DNA from: an uncultured Clostridia bacterium | GTDB taxonomy: Bacteria; Bacillota; Clostridia; Oscillospirales; Ruminococcaceae | Assembly: GCA_947627875.1 (NCBI GenBank) | Contig: CANQXS010000017.1 | Location: 1-56,738, forward strand | Direction of reading: 5' to 3' | Length of the DNA stretch: 56,738 bases | Shown: one piece after another, positions 24,419 to 33,398 of the stretch | Layout: the number at the start of each line of letters is the position of its first letter | Position numbering within the stretch: the first letter of the stretch is position 1 | The notes under the pieces: model-generated | Told to the model about the DNA's origin: nothing | The model's database searches: none | Seen by the model: the letters and a program-made list of their open reading frames with translations, nothing else | Position numbers and translations under genes: made by a program

Positions 24419-26101
24419 TCAGTCGGTTGAATTCATTATTCTCATCATCTCTCCGAGGGTAGTTACACGCGATAGCACGAGCCTTCGGGCTTCTTCGGCA
24501 AGAGGGGTAAACCCGCCCTCGGAAAGGATCTGCGCCTCTATTTCGGACGACGGGCGCTTCTCGGCTATCATTCGCTTTACCTCCCTGCTCGGGATAAATA
24601 CCTCGAACACGCCTGTTCTGCCGCGAAAGCCGGTATGGTGGCAGGAGGGGCAGCCCGCGCCCCTGCAAAGCCTTGCGGGACCGTTTATCCCGAGCTTTTC
24701 GAGCTCCCATTTTTCGGCGCTGTATTCCTCGCGGCAGTCGGGGCATATCTTTCTCACAAGCCGCTGTGAGATTACCCCTCTGAGCGCCTCGGCAGTCATA
24801 AACGGCTCGCAGCCCATGTCGGCAAGGCGGTCTAAAAGCGCGGAAACGCCGGAGGTATGAACGGTCGAAAGAACGAGATGTCCGGTAAGCGCGGCTCTGA
24901 GTGCGATCTGAGCCGTTTCGCCGTCTCTTATCTCGCCGACGGCGATTATATCGGGGTCCTGCCTTAAAACAGCGCGGAGCCCCGCGGCAAAGCTCAGCCC
25001 CGCCCGCTCGCTTATCTGCACCTGATTTACCCCGGGAATGTCGTATTCGACAGGGTCTTCGAGCGTGACAAGGTTTGCCTCTTCGGTGTTGAGGCGGTCT
25101 ATCATCGTATACATCGTCGACGACTTGCCCGAGCCCGTCGGTCCGACCGCAAGGACAAGCCCGTCGGTAAATTTAAGAAGCCGATTATAGCCCTCGAGAC
25201 CGCTGCCCGAAAGACCGAGAGCCTCGGGACTAAGAATGCGCGCGCTTCTGTTCAGAAGCCTTATGGCAACCTTTTCGCCCCATATAGTCGGGAGGGTGGA
25301 AATTCTCAAATCAACGTCAGCCCCGCCGACCCGCATTTTTGCGCGCCCGTCCTGAGGGAGCCTTTTTTCGGTGAGGTCGAGCTCCGACATCACCTTTATC
25401 CTCGCGATAACCGAGGCGGCAAAGCTCCCGGGGACAGTCATTATCCTGCGGAGGAGCCCGTCTATCCTCATTCTGACCGCCATATCGCCCTCGGTGGGCT
25501 CGATATGGATATCGCTCGCGTTTTCGGCGACGCCGCGTTCTATTATCGAATCGACAAGCCTTACCGTCGGCGGCAGTGCTTCCCCGTCGGGGCGGGGCTT
25601 TTCGGCGCCCTGCCTCTTTGAAGCCGCAGGACCGCCCTCCGAGCGCATCTCTTCTATCGCTTTCGCGGCGGCTTCGTTCCCGTAAAGAAGATTGGCGGCG
25701 TTTTCCACCTCTGCCGGAACCGCCGCCATTACAGTAACGCGGCGGCGAGTCGCCGCTCTGACCTCTTCTATCGCGAAGAAGTCGGTCGGGTCAGCCATCG
25801 CGACAGTTATATTGTTTTCGTCCGCCGAAACGGGAACGAGCTTATGCCTTGCCGCAGTGCTCCGCGGAAGCACCCCCGAAAGCGCGGGGCTTATCGCCGC
25901 GGCGGAAAGGTCGATAAATTCAATTCCGAGCTGCTCGGCAAACGCCAAAGCCAGCTGCTTGGGGGTTATCATTCCCTCTTCGAGCAGGACCGCTCCGAGC
26001 CGCCGACTGTCGGATTTTTGGAGCTTCAGGGCGCTTTCTAACTGCTCGCCGCCGATAATACCCGACGATTCAAGAATCTCTCCCAACAGCCTGTGTCCCA
26101 T
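24419..26101 (-). CDS. pilB: Type IV pilus extension ATPase
   Basis: The hexameric GspE/PilB ATPase that powers pilus extension. The N-terminal MshEN-like domain is followed by Walker A GPTGSGKSSTMYT, the Asp box with ALRQDPDIIAVGEIRD, and the His box LVLSTVHT. A tetracysteine zinc site (CPDC then CPSC) is also present. At 560 residues it is full length. The N-terminal MshEN type domain can bind cyclic di-GMP in some homologues. This is the first gene of the pilus operon; no pilT retraction motor is in the window. Confidence 0.95.
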   Translation of the reverse strand: MGHRLLGEILESSGIIGGEQLESALKLQKSDSRRLGAVLLEEGMITPKQLALAFAEQLGIEFIDLSAAAISPALSGVLPRSTAARHKLVPVSADENNITVAMADPTDFFAIEEVRAATRRRVTVMAAVPAEVENAANLLYGNEAAAKAIEEMRSEGGPAASKRQGAEKPRPDGEALPPTVRLVDSIIERGVAENASDIHIEPTEGDMAVRMRIDGLLRRIMTVPGSFAASVIARIKVMSELDLTEKRLPQDGRAKMRVGGADVDLRISTLPTIWGEKVAIRLLNRSARILSPEALGLSGSGLEGYNRLLKFTDGLVLAVGPTGSGKSSTMYTMIDRLNTEEANLVTLEDPVEYDIPGVNQVQISERAGLSFAAGLRAVLRQDPDIIAVGEIRDGETAQIALRAALTGHLVLSTVHTSGVSALLDRLADMGCEPFMTAEALRGVISQRLVRKICPDCREEYSAEKWELEKLGINGPARLCRGAGCPSCHHTGFRGRTGVFEVFIPSREVKRMIAEKRPSSEIEAQILSEGGFTPLAEEARRLVLSRVTTLGEMMRIMNSTD

Positions 26102-26242
26102 AGTTACCTGCCCCCGAGCTCACAAAATTGCCCGAAAATCCGCGTGAAACCATTACAACGGGTAAAATTCGGCAAAATTCGACAAAAAGTAAACGCGCAG
26201 CCTGACGTTGCCGCCAAACTGCGCCGTCATTCTTTGCTTTGA

Positions 26243-26271
26243 AGTATAGCACAGAATCACTGATGTTTCAA
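26243..26271 (-). promoter_or_regulatory. Promoter of the type IV pilus operon
   Basis: Minus-strand TTGAAA (26266-26271), 17 bp, TATACT (26243-26248). The leader before pilB is about 135 bases and contains a GC-rich hairpin around 26193-26230. I could not match it to a known riboswitch. Confidence 0.75.
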
Positions 26272-26328
26272 GCATTTTCTTAAGAATTATACAAATTCTT
26301 GTAAATTATAGGACAATTTATACAAAAA

Positions 26329-27444
26329 TCACTTCAGAAGGTTTTCGCAGACCTTAACTATCGCGTCGCCGCCCCTGCCGGACACATATTTTTCCTGCTG
26401 GCGCTTCATCTTCGCGACTGCGGAGTCGGATTCGAGCCGCTTTATCGCGGGGAGAAGCCTATGGCGAATGCTCCTTACCGTGAGCGCCATTCCCCTGTTC
26501 ACAAAGAACCGGCAGTTTTTTGACTCGCAGCCGGGTATCGGGGAGATAAAGAGCGTCGGGATTCCGGCGGCGGCGCATTCGGTCGAGGAGAGACCGCCCG
26601 GCTTGCCGACGAAGATATCGCAGGCGCGGACATAGAGCGGCATATCGTTGGTGCTCCGAAGGACCGTTATCCTGCCGTTCTGGGCATAGCTCCCGCTCAG
26701 CGAGGAATAGAGCCCGCCGTTGTTGCCGCAGAGGACTATAAGGCGCTTATCCTCGGCTTCGAGGCGGCGCTCAAGGACCCGTATGGCGGTCCTGATCTTT
26801 CCCGCGCCCATACTTCCGCCCGAGAGGATAATATATTCGGAATCGGGGTCGAGCCCGAGGGCTTTTCGCGCCTCCTGCTTCGAAGCGCCCTCTTTGAACG
26901 CCCTTTTAACCGGTATTCCGGTGTGATAGATTCTGTCCTCCGGAACGCCCATTTTTATGTATTCGTCGTTGAGGTCGGGAGAGGGAGAGCAATAGGCGTC
27001 GCAGTCTGTCTCCTCGGTGAAGGGTACGCAGGTATAATCGGTCGCGACGAAAACCACCTTCGGGACATTCATTCCCTTGTTTTTCATATATGTGAGCATT
27101 TCCGCAGGGAAAATATGGGTGCAGAGAACGACGTCGGTCTTATTTTCGTCGAAATACTTTTCGAGGCGCTTCGCCATTCTGCCGTTTATTACATAAACGG
27201 GCGACTTTATCGGCAAGCGTCGGTAGGTGTCGCCCAGCTTATAGATTATTCCGAACAGCGACGGCGATATCTGGACCATTCTGACGTAGGTCCCGCCGAC
27301 TGCTTTTGCCATTCTCTCGCCGATGAGGGAATACGGGTCCATCACCTTGGCGTTATGCCCCCTGCGGGTCATCGCTTCGGCAACGGAATAAGCCGCCGCG
27401 TTATGCCCTCCGCCGGTTGAGCAGGTCAGTATCAGTGCTTCCAT
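26329..27444 (-). CDS. MGDG-synthase/MurG-like glycosyltransferase
   Basis: A 371-residue GT-B enzyme of the diacylglycerol glycosyltransferase type. It has TCSTGGGHN at the N-terminus, FVATDYTCVPF near residue 135, LSGGSMGAGK opening the C-terminal half, and GKPGGLSSTE for the sugar nucleotide. Unlike its paralogue at 3116 it has no C-terminal DNA-binding domain. It overlaps plsY by 13 bp, and the pairing with an acyltransferase of phosphatidic acid synthesis supports a role in glycolipid synthesis. Confidence 0.88.
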   Translation of the reverse strand: MEALILTCSTGGGHNAAAYSVAEAMTRRGHNAKVMDPYSLIGERMAKAVGGTYVRMVQISPSLFGIIYKLGDTYRRLPIKSPVYVINGRMAKRLEKYFDENKTDVVLCTHIFPAEMLTYMKNKGMNVPKVVFVATDYTCVPFTEETDCDAYCSPSPDLNDEYIKMGVPEDRIYHTGIPVKRAFKEGASKQEARKALGLDPDSEYIILSGGSMGAGKIRTAIRVLERRLEAEDKRLIVLCGNNGGLYSSLSGSYAQNGRITVLRSTNDMPLYVRACDIFVGKPGGLSSTECAAAGIPTLFISPIPGCESKNCRFFVNRGMALTVRSIRHRLLPAIKRLESDSAVAKMKRQQEKYVSGRGGDAIVKVCENLLK

Positions 27445-28055
27445 GCAAGCTTTACCTCTAATTCTTCTTTTTGTTCTGTGCTGCGCAGCAGTTTGACCGT
27501 AACGGTCACCGCGCAGATCAGAAATCCTATAACGACGGTAAGGGGGCTTTCCGAGAAGAAAACCGTTAAAACCGCCGAGGCGCCGTATGCGGCGATGGTG
27601 CGGTAGTAATGGGGCGATATCTTAACGACGACCGAGAAAAAGATAAAGGTCGCCGCAAGTATGACCGCAGGCGTCATAAAATAAGGAAACAGCCCGAGAA
27701 GGACTCCGAACGAAACCGCTATGCCTTTGCCTCCCCTGAGCCTGAAGAATATCGGGAAGACATGCCCTATTACCGGCGCGGCGATAACGAGCGCAAGCGC
27801 AACGGCGTCGTAATCCCCGTCAAGACCGCGGATATACATATGGACGGGAATTATGCCCTTTGCGAGGTCTCCCAGAAGGGTGAGTATCCCGCAGACCATT
27901 CCCCCGCATTTAAAGGCGTTCGAGGTGCCGGGATTCTTATCGCTGCCCTCGTCGGTAACGTCTCTTTCAAACATTATCTGGCTCACTATCCGCGCAAATA
28001 GGACGCTTCCGCAGAGATAGCCGCAGAGTATGTATAAAATATCTCTTGTTTGCAT
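27432..28055 (-). CDS. plsY: Glycerol-3-phosphate acyltransferase PlsY
   Basis: Transfers acyl from acyl-phosphate to glycerol-3-phosphate, the first step of phospholipid synthesis. It is a polytopic membrane protein of 207 residues (usual about 200). Motifs are SDKNPGTSNAFKCGG (motif 1), GHVFPIFFRLRGGKGIAVSFG (motif 2, written here with its neighbours) and a third conserved loop near the C-terminus. First gene of a pair with the glycosyltransferase. Confidence 0.93.
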   Translation of the reverse strand: MQTRDILYILCGYLCGSVLFARIVSQIMFERDVTDEGSDKNPGTSNAFKCGGMVCGILTLLGDLAKGIIPVHMYIRGLDGDYDAVALALVIAAPVIGHVFPIFFRLRGGKGIAVSFGVLLGLFPYFMTPAVILAATFIFFSVVVKISPHYYRTIAAYGASAVLTVFFSESPLTVVIGFLICAVTVTVKLLRSTEQKEELEVKLAWKH

Positions 28056-28105
28056 TTTCGTTTCCTTTCAGCTTTCCCAAAAGCGGTTAAATCCCGCCTT
28101 ATAAT

Positions 28106-28134
28106 ATATTACACTAAGCGGCGAAAATTGTCAA
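28106..28134 (-). promoter_or_regulatory. Promoter of plsY
   Basis: Minus-strand TTGACA (28129-28134), 17 bp, TAATAT (28106-28111). Confidence 0.75.
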
Positions 28135-28143
28135 GCTATATTT

Positions 28144-28170
28144 AAAGGAGTCCTTTCGGACTCCTTTTTC
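28144..28170 (-). terminator. Terminator after the dehydrogenase operon
   Basis: AAAGGAGTCC/GGACTCCTTT with a four-base loop, directly after the stop codon of the gene at 28170. It works on either strand. Confidence 0.85.
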
Positions 28171-29339
28171 TAAAATATTACCTTCCAGCGCTCGCTGTAT
28201 TCCGGATGGGTCTGCTTCTGACCGCTGGTTTTGAGCACCGAATTTTCGCGGCGTTCGTTCAAAAGCCTGTCGAAAAGCTCTTCGTCGAAAGGAAGCGCAA
28301 CGGTTTTGCCCGTCCACTGCGAAAGATAGGCGGCGTTTGAGAGCATGAGCTGATTTATGCCCTCCTCGCCCGGGGCGATGAGCGGCTCGCCGAAGAGAAC
28401 GGCGTTCGCGAAGTTTTGGAGTATCCCCGCGTGAGCCGAGCCGCTGTCCGAGGGCTCGAAAACTTCGGTATCGTATTCCGGGTCGAACCAGCTGCGCTTA
28501 TCGGTAAAGCATATCTCGCGCTCGCTGCGCCTGAGCTTTTTAAAGGTCAGCCTGCCCTGCTCGACTACTATGCTCCCGCCCGTACCGACGATTTCGAGGC
28601 GGTTCGAGCCGGGAAGGTCTCCCGTAGAGGTTATGAGCGCGCCCGTAGCGCCGTTCGGATATTTCACGAAGATCGAGGCGTCGTCCTCTACCTCGATGTT
28701 ATGCCACTTCCCGACGCCGCAAAACGCGGTCACTTCGCTCGGCATTCCGCATATCCACTGCCAGAGGTCGAGGTTATGGGGAGCCTGATTGAGGAGCACT
28801 CCCCCGCCCTCGCCCGACCAAGTGGCGCGCCAGTCGCCGGTGTCGTAGTAGTGCTGGGTGCGGTACCAGTTGGTTATTATCCATACCGAGCGCTTGAGCT
28901 CGCCCAGCTGCCCCGAGCGGACGATTTCGCGGGCGCGGCGGAAAATCGGGTTGGTGCGCTGGTTGAACATTATCCCGAACACCCTGCCCGAGCGCTTTGC
29001 GGCTTCGTTGAGCCTTTGCGCCGCCGAAACGGTTATGTCCTCGGGCTTCTCGGTGATAACGTGAATGCCGCGATTGAGCGCTTCTATTGAAATCTCGGAG
29101 TGAAGCCTGTGCGGAACGGCAACGATTACCGCGTCGACAAGCCCGCTGCCGAGCATTTCCAGGTAGTCCTCATAGACGGGAACGTCGGGAAAAACGCTTT
29201 TGCAATAATCGAGGCGCGCAGGGTCGATATCGCAGGCGGCGGCAAGGGTCATTCCGGCGATCTTCCCGCCGCCGACGCAGTTGAAGTGAGCCGAGCCTAT
29301 TCCTCCGACCCCGATTATCCCCATTCTGACAGTCTGCAT
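28170..29339 (-). CDS. Gfo/Idh/MocA family NAD(P)-dependent oxidoreductase
   Basis: A 389-residue sugar or cyclitol dehydrogenase. The N-terminal Rossmann fold starts with MGIIGVGGIGSAHF. The family motif TEKPEDI follows near residue 95. The C-terminal alpha/beta domain has GGGVLLNQAPHNLDLWQWIC with the catalytic His. It shares its start base with the stop codon of the upstream paralogue (TAATG overlap). The closely similar paralogue next to it suggests a two-enzyme oxidation and reduction of one sugar. Confidence 0.9.
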   Translation of the reverse strand: MQTVRMGIIGVGGIGSAHFNCVGGGKIAGMTLAAACDIDPARLDYCKSVFPDVPVYEDYLEMLGSGLVDAVIVAVPHRLHSEISIEALNRGIHVITEKPEDITVSAAQRLNEAAKRSGRVFGIMFNQRTNPIFRRAREIVRSGQLGELKRSVWIITNWYRTQHYYDTGDWRATWSGEGGGVLLNQAPHNLDLWQWICGMPSEVTAFCGVGKWHNIEVEDDASIFVKYPNGATGALITSTGDLPGSNRLEIVGTGGSIVVEQGRLTFKKLRRSEREICFTDKRSWFDPEYDTEVFEPSDSGSAHAGILQNFANAVLFGEPLIAPGEEGINQLMLSNAAYLSQWTGKTVALPFDEELFDRLLNERRENSVLKTSGQKQTHPEYSERWKVIF

Positions 29340-30514
29340 TATTTTGCTCCCGCATAAGTCCCGCTCGTGTCGGCGACCTGCTCGACAACGTGCTCCTTGC
29401 GGCGCGAGGTCGCGACTCTCTTCTGAAGCTCGCTGTAAAACAGCTCTTCGTCGAGGTTTTTAACGTCGATCTCCTTGCCGAGCCAAGCCGAAAGGTGAAT
29501 GGCGTTCGAGATCGTAAGCCCGTAGATGCCCTCACTGCCGTGGGCGACGAGCGGCTCGCCCCGAAGGATAGCTCCGCCCCAGGCTCTTAACACGCCGTCG
29601 TGCTGGGGATTCTGCCCGTCGAGCTCTATCTCGGCCTTGTGGGCGCCGATGCTCCCGAACGGGATCTTATTCGTCGCCGAAAATTCCTGCTCGGTCATAT
29701 CGTATTCGATGACGCTTAGGCCGCTGTAGTCGGCTACAATCTTAGCGCGGTCGAGCTGTATCTCGAAGCGGTTGGTGCCTCTTGCGTCGCCCGTAGTGGT
29801 GACGAACACGCCGGTCGCGCCGTTTTCATATTCGCAGTAGGCGGTAACGTCGTCCTCGACCTCGATGTCGTGCCACTTTCCGAACTTCATATGAGCCGAA
29901 ATTTTGACCGGCATTCCGCATATCCACTGCCAGAGATCGAGGTTATGGGGAGCCTGATTCAAAAGCACTCCTCCGCCCTCGCCCGACCAGGTAGCGCGCC
30001 AGTTGCCGGAATCGAAATACGCCTGGGGGCGGTACCAGTCGGTTATTATCCAGTTGGTGCGGCGAAGACCGCCGTATACCCCCGACTGAACGAGCTCGCG
30101 CATCTTCCTGTAGACGCAGTTGGTGCGCTGGTTGAACATCATTCCGAACACTACGTCGGGGTGCTTTTCCGCCTCGGCGTTCATTCTGCGGACGTCGAGC
30201 GTGTAGACCCCCGCGGGCTTCTCACACATAACATGTATCCCGCGCTTTAGGCACTCGATGACGTATTTCGGGTGGTCGTAATGAGGCACCGCGACTATGC
30301 AGGCGTCTATCTTCCCCGAGTCGAGCATCGCCTCAGCCGTCGAGAACAGCTCAACCGTTCCGCCGAACTCGTTTTTTGCCCATTCGAGGCGGGCGGGGTT
30401 AATATCCGCGACGGCGGAAAGCAGAAAGTCGGGGCAGTTGCCCTTGAAGATGCTGCGCGCGTGGTTAGAGCCCATATTTCCTATGCCGATTATTCCGAGC
30501 CTGATTTTTTCCAT
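29339..30514 (-). CDS. Gfo/Idh/MocA family oxidoreductase, paralogue
   Basis: A 391-residue paralogue of the next gene. LGIIGIGNMGSNHARSIF forms the dinucleotide loop, CEKPAG the substrate motif, and GGGVLLNQAPHNLDLWQW is shared between both proteins. It lies 12 bp after a TIM-barrel isomerase gene, so all four genes from 32137 to 28170 form one operon for use of a sugar or sugar acid. Confidence 0.9.
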   Translation of the reverse strand: MEKIRLGIIGIGNMGSNHARSIFKGNCPDFLLSAVADINPARLEWAKNEFGGTVELFSTAEAMLDSGKIDACIVAVPHYDHPKYVIECLKRGIHVMCEKPAGVYTLDVRRMNAEAEKHPDVVFGMMFNQRTNCVYRKMRELVQSGVYGGLRRTNWIITDWYRPQAYFDSGNWRATWSGEGGGVLLNQAPHNLDLWQWICGMPVKISAHMKFGKWHDIEVEDDVTAYCEYENGATGVFVTTTGDARGTNRFEIQLDRAKIVADYSGLSVIEYDMTEQEFSATNKIPFGSIGAHKAEIELDGQNPQHDGVLRAWGGAILRGEPLVAHGSEGIYGLTISNAIHLSAWLGKEIDVKNLDEELFYSELQKRVATSRRKEHVVEQVADTSGTYAGAK

Positions 30515-30526
30515 AGTTACTCTCCT

Positions 30527-31276
30527 TTATTCAAATCCGTTGGACTTAAGATATTCATAGCTTCTTCCGAGGCATTCAAACGGGTCCTCGCCGTAGCAGT
30601 CGTCCTGCTCGACGAGCATATACTCAACGCCGGACTGCTCCGCTGCCATGAAAATCGCGTTGAAGTTCATATTCCCTTCGCCTATTACCGCGAATTTTCT
30701 GCCGTAGGCGTAGTCTTTCAGATGTATGCAGGGGATTCTTCCGCTCAGCTTTCTTACCCATTCCGCGGGGTCTCCTCCCGCAGCCTGTACCCAGAAAGTA
30801 TCGACTATAAAGCCCATTTCGTCCTCGGGGAAGGCTTCCGCCAAAAGCTCGATTATCCTCCTGCCGCCGACCTTTTGGAACTCTTGGTCGTGGTTGTGAT
30901 ACATAAACGTTACGCCGTTTTCCTTAAGAGCCCTCGCAGTCGGACGGTATTTTTTGATGAATTCCTCCGGCGTGTCGCCGTCGCTGAGCTTAAAGGCGTT
31001 CCAGCCGAGGCCGGCATATCGGCAGCCGAAGACCTTATGCTCCGCGGCGACCTTTTCGGGCTCGTTTAAAAGCCTCTCGGAAGGAGTATGGGTGACGACG
31101 CATTCAAGACCGTTTTCTTTAAGCCTATCTTTCAGCCACTCGGCGGGAAAAGCGCATGTCCCCGAGACCTGAACGGTTTTATAGCCGATGTCGGCGACTT
31201 TTTTAAGCGCCTCGGCAAAGCCCTCGAGGGTCTGAGTGCTGCCCCTGACCGTATATAACTGCGCTCCTATCTTCAT
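30527..31276 (-). CDS. Sugar phosphate isomerase/epimerase (AP-endonuclease-2 fold)
   Basis: A 249-residue TIM-barrel protein of the xylose-isomerase-like family. It starts MKIGAQLYTVRGSTQTLEGF. It has FMYHNHDQEF and GFIVDTFWVQAAGGDP, which carry the metal ligands His, Glu and Asp, and CIHLKDYAYG near the end. The protein keeps metal-binding positions used by inosose dehydratases and ketose epimerases. The exact substrate cannot be told from sequence. Confidence 0.85.
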   Translation of the reverse strand: MKIGAQLYTVRGSTQTLEGFAEALKKVADIGYKTVQVSGTCAFPAEWLKDRLKENGLECVVTHTPSERLLNEPEKVAAEHKVFGCRYAGLGWNAFKLSDGDTPEEFIKKYRPTARALKENGVTFMYHNHDQEFQKVGGRRIIELLAEAFPEDEMGFIVDTFWVQAAGGDPAEWVRKLSGRIPCIHLKDYAYGRKFAVIGEGNMNFNAIFMAAEQSGVEYMLVEQDDCYGEDPFECLGRSYEYLKSNGFE

Positions 31277-31288
31277 ACTGCCGCCTCC

Positions 31289-32137
31289 TCAAAGGATCGC
31301 CCTGAGGGCGTTGCAGGCGGCGTCGAAGGCGGAATTGCGGTCGGGATATGTATAAACCTCCCCGACCTGCGAGCGCTCGCCCTCGCGCTCAAGCGCGCCG
31401 AGCCCGCTGAACACTGTAAGATGCGGCTCTACGGTAAGGGCACAGCCGCCCATCGCCCTGTAATCGGCGACGATTTCTTTGACATGTCCCACTCCGCAGC
31501 CTGCGGGAACGACTCTGCCGTCGGAAAGGGCGTCTTTTATGTGGAGATATTTCGTCCTGCCCTTTAAAAGCTCCCAGGCGGAAAGGGTGTCGACCTTGCT
31601 CTGAATGAAGTTTGCGGGGTCGAAAACTCCTGCTATCTCGGGAACTTCACCGAGAATTTCGAGGCAGCGGGTATCGTTCTCGCCGTAGATACCCTTTTCG
31701 TTCTCATGGCAGAGGGTAACGCCGGTCCCTTCGGCGGCGCGCGCCATTTCGTGAAGTCGGTCGAGCACCTCGGAGCGGTATTTTTCGGGCTCCTCGCCCC
31801 TCGGAATGTAGAACGAGAACATTCTTATGTTCTCCGAGCCGAGGATATGCGCGGTCTCGATAGTCCGTTTGAGCCTTTCGAGCTCGGGCTCGAAGGGTGC
31901 GGTTATGCCTATCTTCCCGAGCGGCGAGCCCAGCGACCATACCTTAAGCCCCGCGTCCGAAAGCTTTTTTGATATTTCCTTAGCCTGAGCGGGGCTGAGG
32001 TCAGAAACGCTGCCGTATTCCGTACCCCGAAGCTCTGCTCCGTCGAGCCCGTTTCTCTTCATAGCGGCTATCTGCTCCGAAACCGAGCCGCCCGCCTCAT
32101 CGGCAAAAGCATATAATTTCAGTCCGACGTCTGTCAT
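31289..32137 (-). CDS. Sugar phosphate isomerase/epimerase (AP-endonuclease-2 fold), second copy
   Basis: A 282-residue TIM-barrel protein and the first gene of the operon. It has LCHENEKGIYG (metal Glu), GVFDPANFIQ (metal Asp), YLHIKDAL (His) and TVEPHL (Glu). It is only distantly similar to the next gene, so it is not a recent duplicate. Its start is preceded by GGAGG. Confidence 0.85.
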   Translation of the reverse strand: MTDVGLKLYAFADEAGGSVSEQIAAMKRNGLDGAELRGTEYGSVSDLSPAQAKEISKKLSDAGLKVWSLGSPLGKIGITAPFEPELERLKRTIETAHILGSENIRMFSFYIPRGEEPEKYRSEVLDRLHEMARAAEGTGVTLCHENEKGIYGENDTRCLEILGEVPEIAGVFDPANFIQSKVDTLSAWELLKGRTKYLHIKDALSDGRVVPAGCGVGHVKEIVADYRAMGGCALTVEPHLTVFSGLGALEREGERSQVGEVYTYPDRNSAFDAACNALRAIL

Positions 32138-32178
32138 AGAAAAACCTCCGTGCAGAAATATTTATAAACGTCGCGATT

Positions 32179-32207
32179 ATTATAGCAGTATCGCCGCGAG
32201 ATTTCAA
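32179..32207 (-). promoter_or_regulatory. Promoter of the isomerase/dehydrogenase operon
   Basis: Minus-strand TTGAAA (32202-32207), 17 bp, TATAAT (32179-32184). It is divergent from the pectate lyase promoter, about 57 bp away. Confidence 0.85.
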
Positions 32208-32263
32208 TATAAAAATTTGCGGAAGGTTTGTAAAATATTGCGCGGATTATTTTAATTTAGCTC

Positions 32264-32292
32264 TTGCAAACCTCGGGCAAATGTGATACAAT
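32264..32292 (+). promoter_or_regulatory. Promoter of the pectate lyase gene
   Basis: TTGCAA (32264-32269), 17 bp, TACAAT (32287-32292). Confidence 0.75.
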
Positions 32293-32344
32293 GTTTTTGT
32301 TATAAGCCCAAACGTTTTTAAGGCGCCGAAGGGAAGTGCTCGAA

Positions 32345-33376
32345 ATGCTGTTGAAAAAGCTCGTTCCTGCTGCCGCGGCTGTTATGCTCGCGGGCGCTCT
32401 TTTTTCGGGCTGCGCCGAAAAGCCCCTGACCGAGGTCGGGAATTACGGCGACATCGGCAATTATCTCAATAAAGACGAATCGTGGTACGGCACCGACGAA
32501 GCTTTAGAGATCGCCGACGCTATAGTCGGCTATCAGCTTTCCGACGGCGGCTGGCGCAAGGCCTGGGACGACCCGACGGTCACCGGCTCCTGGGCAAAAT
32601 CCACCGTCGACAACGACGGGACTACCTCCGAAATATACATTCTCGCAAGAGTATACAACGCCGCGGGCGGGAATAAATACAAAAAAGCCTGCCTTAAGGG
32701 AATAGACCTTCTGCTCAAAGGGCAGTATGAAAACGGCGGCTGGCCGCAGGTCTTCGACGACCCCGGGACATATCACGCCCACATCACCTATAACGACTAT
32801 GCGATGGTCCATATCTTAGCTCTGCTGAAGAGCGTTGCGGATAAGTCGGGCGACTTCGGATTCATCGACTCTGCGCGCGCCGAAAAAGCCGCAAAAGCAG
32901 TCGAAAACGGGGTAAAATGCATACTCGATACCCAAATAGAGGTAAACGGAGTTAAGACCGCCTGGTGTCAGCAATACGACGAAACCACATTAAAGCCTGC
33001 CGAGGGTCGGGCTTATGAGCTCGTCTCGATAAGCGCGGCGGAGAGCGTCGGGATAATCGACTTCTTAAAATCGCTCCCCGAGCGAACCGACGAAATAAAA
33101 GAAAGCGTCAACTCGGCTATAAGCTGGCTCGACAGCGTTAAACTCAGCGGCATCAAATTCGTGACTCAGGGCGACGACAAGGTAGTTATAGAGGACGAAA
33201 ACGCCGAGCCTATATGGGCGAGATTCTACGAAATAGGGACAAATAAGCCGATCTTCGTAGACCGCGACGGAATTTTAAGATACGACGTGTCGGAGATAAG
33301 CAAGGAGCGCCGCACCGGCTACGCATGGTACGGAAGCTGGGCAAAAAAGCTTATCGCGGCGGGACCGATAGAATAA
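32345..33376 (+). CDS. Pectate lyase family 10 lipoprotein
   Basis: A surface-anchored enzyme cleaving polygalacturonate by beta-elimination. The signal peptide ends in a lipobox (LFSGC) at about residue 20. The body carries YQLSDGGWRK, GGWPQVFDD, TAWCQQYDETTLKPAEGRAY and ARFYEIGTNKPIFVDRDGI, all typical of the PL10 fold. Start ATG at 32345 is preferred to a GTG at 32336 because the latter sits on the ribosome binding site. At 343 residues it has no extra binding module. It is divergent from the isomerase/dehydrogenase operon, hinting that those genes handle pectin-derived sugars. Confidence 0.9.
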   Translation: MLLKKLVPAAAAVMLAGALFSGCAEKPLTEVGNYGDIGNYLNKDESWYGTDEALEIADAIVGYQLSDGGWRKAWDDPTVTGSWAKSTVDNDGTTSEIYILARVYNAAGGNKYKKACLKGIDLLLKGQYENGGWPQVFDDPGTYHAHITYNDYAMVHILALLKSVADKSGDFGFIDSARAEKAAKAVENGVKCILDTQIEVNGVKTAWCQQYDETTLKPAEGRAYELVSISAAESVGIIDFLKSLPERTDEIKESVNSAISWLDSVKLSGIKFVTQGDDKVVIEDENAEPIWARFYEIGTNKPIFVDRDGILRYDVSEISKERRTGYAWYGSWAKKLIAAGPIE

Positions 33377-33398
33377 CAACGGTAAATCATAAAAACAT

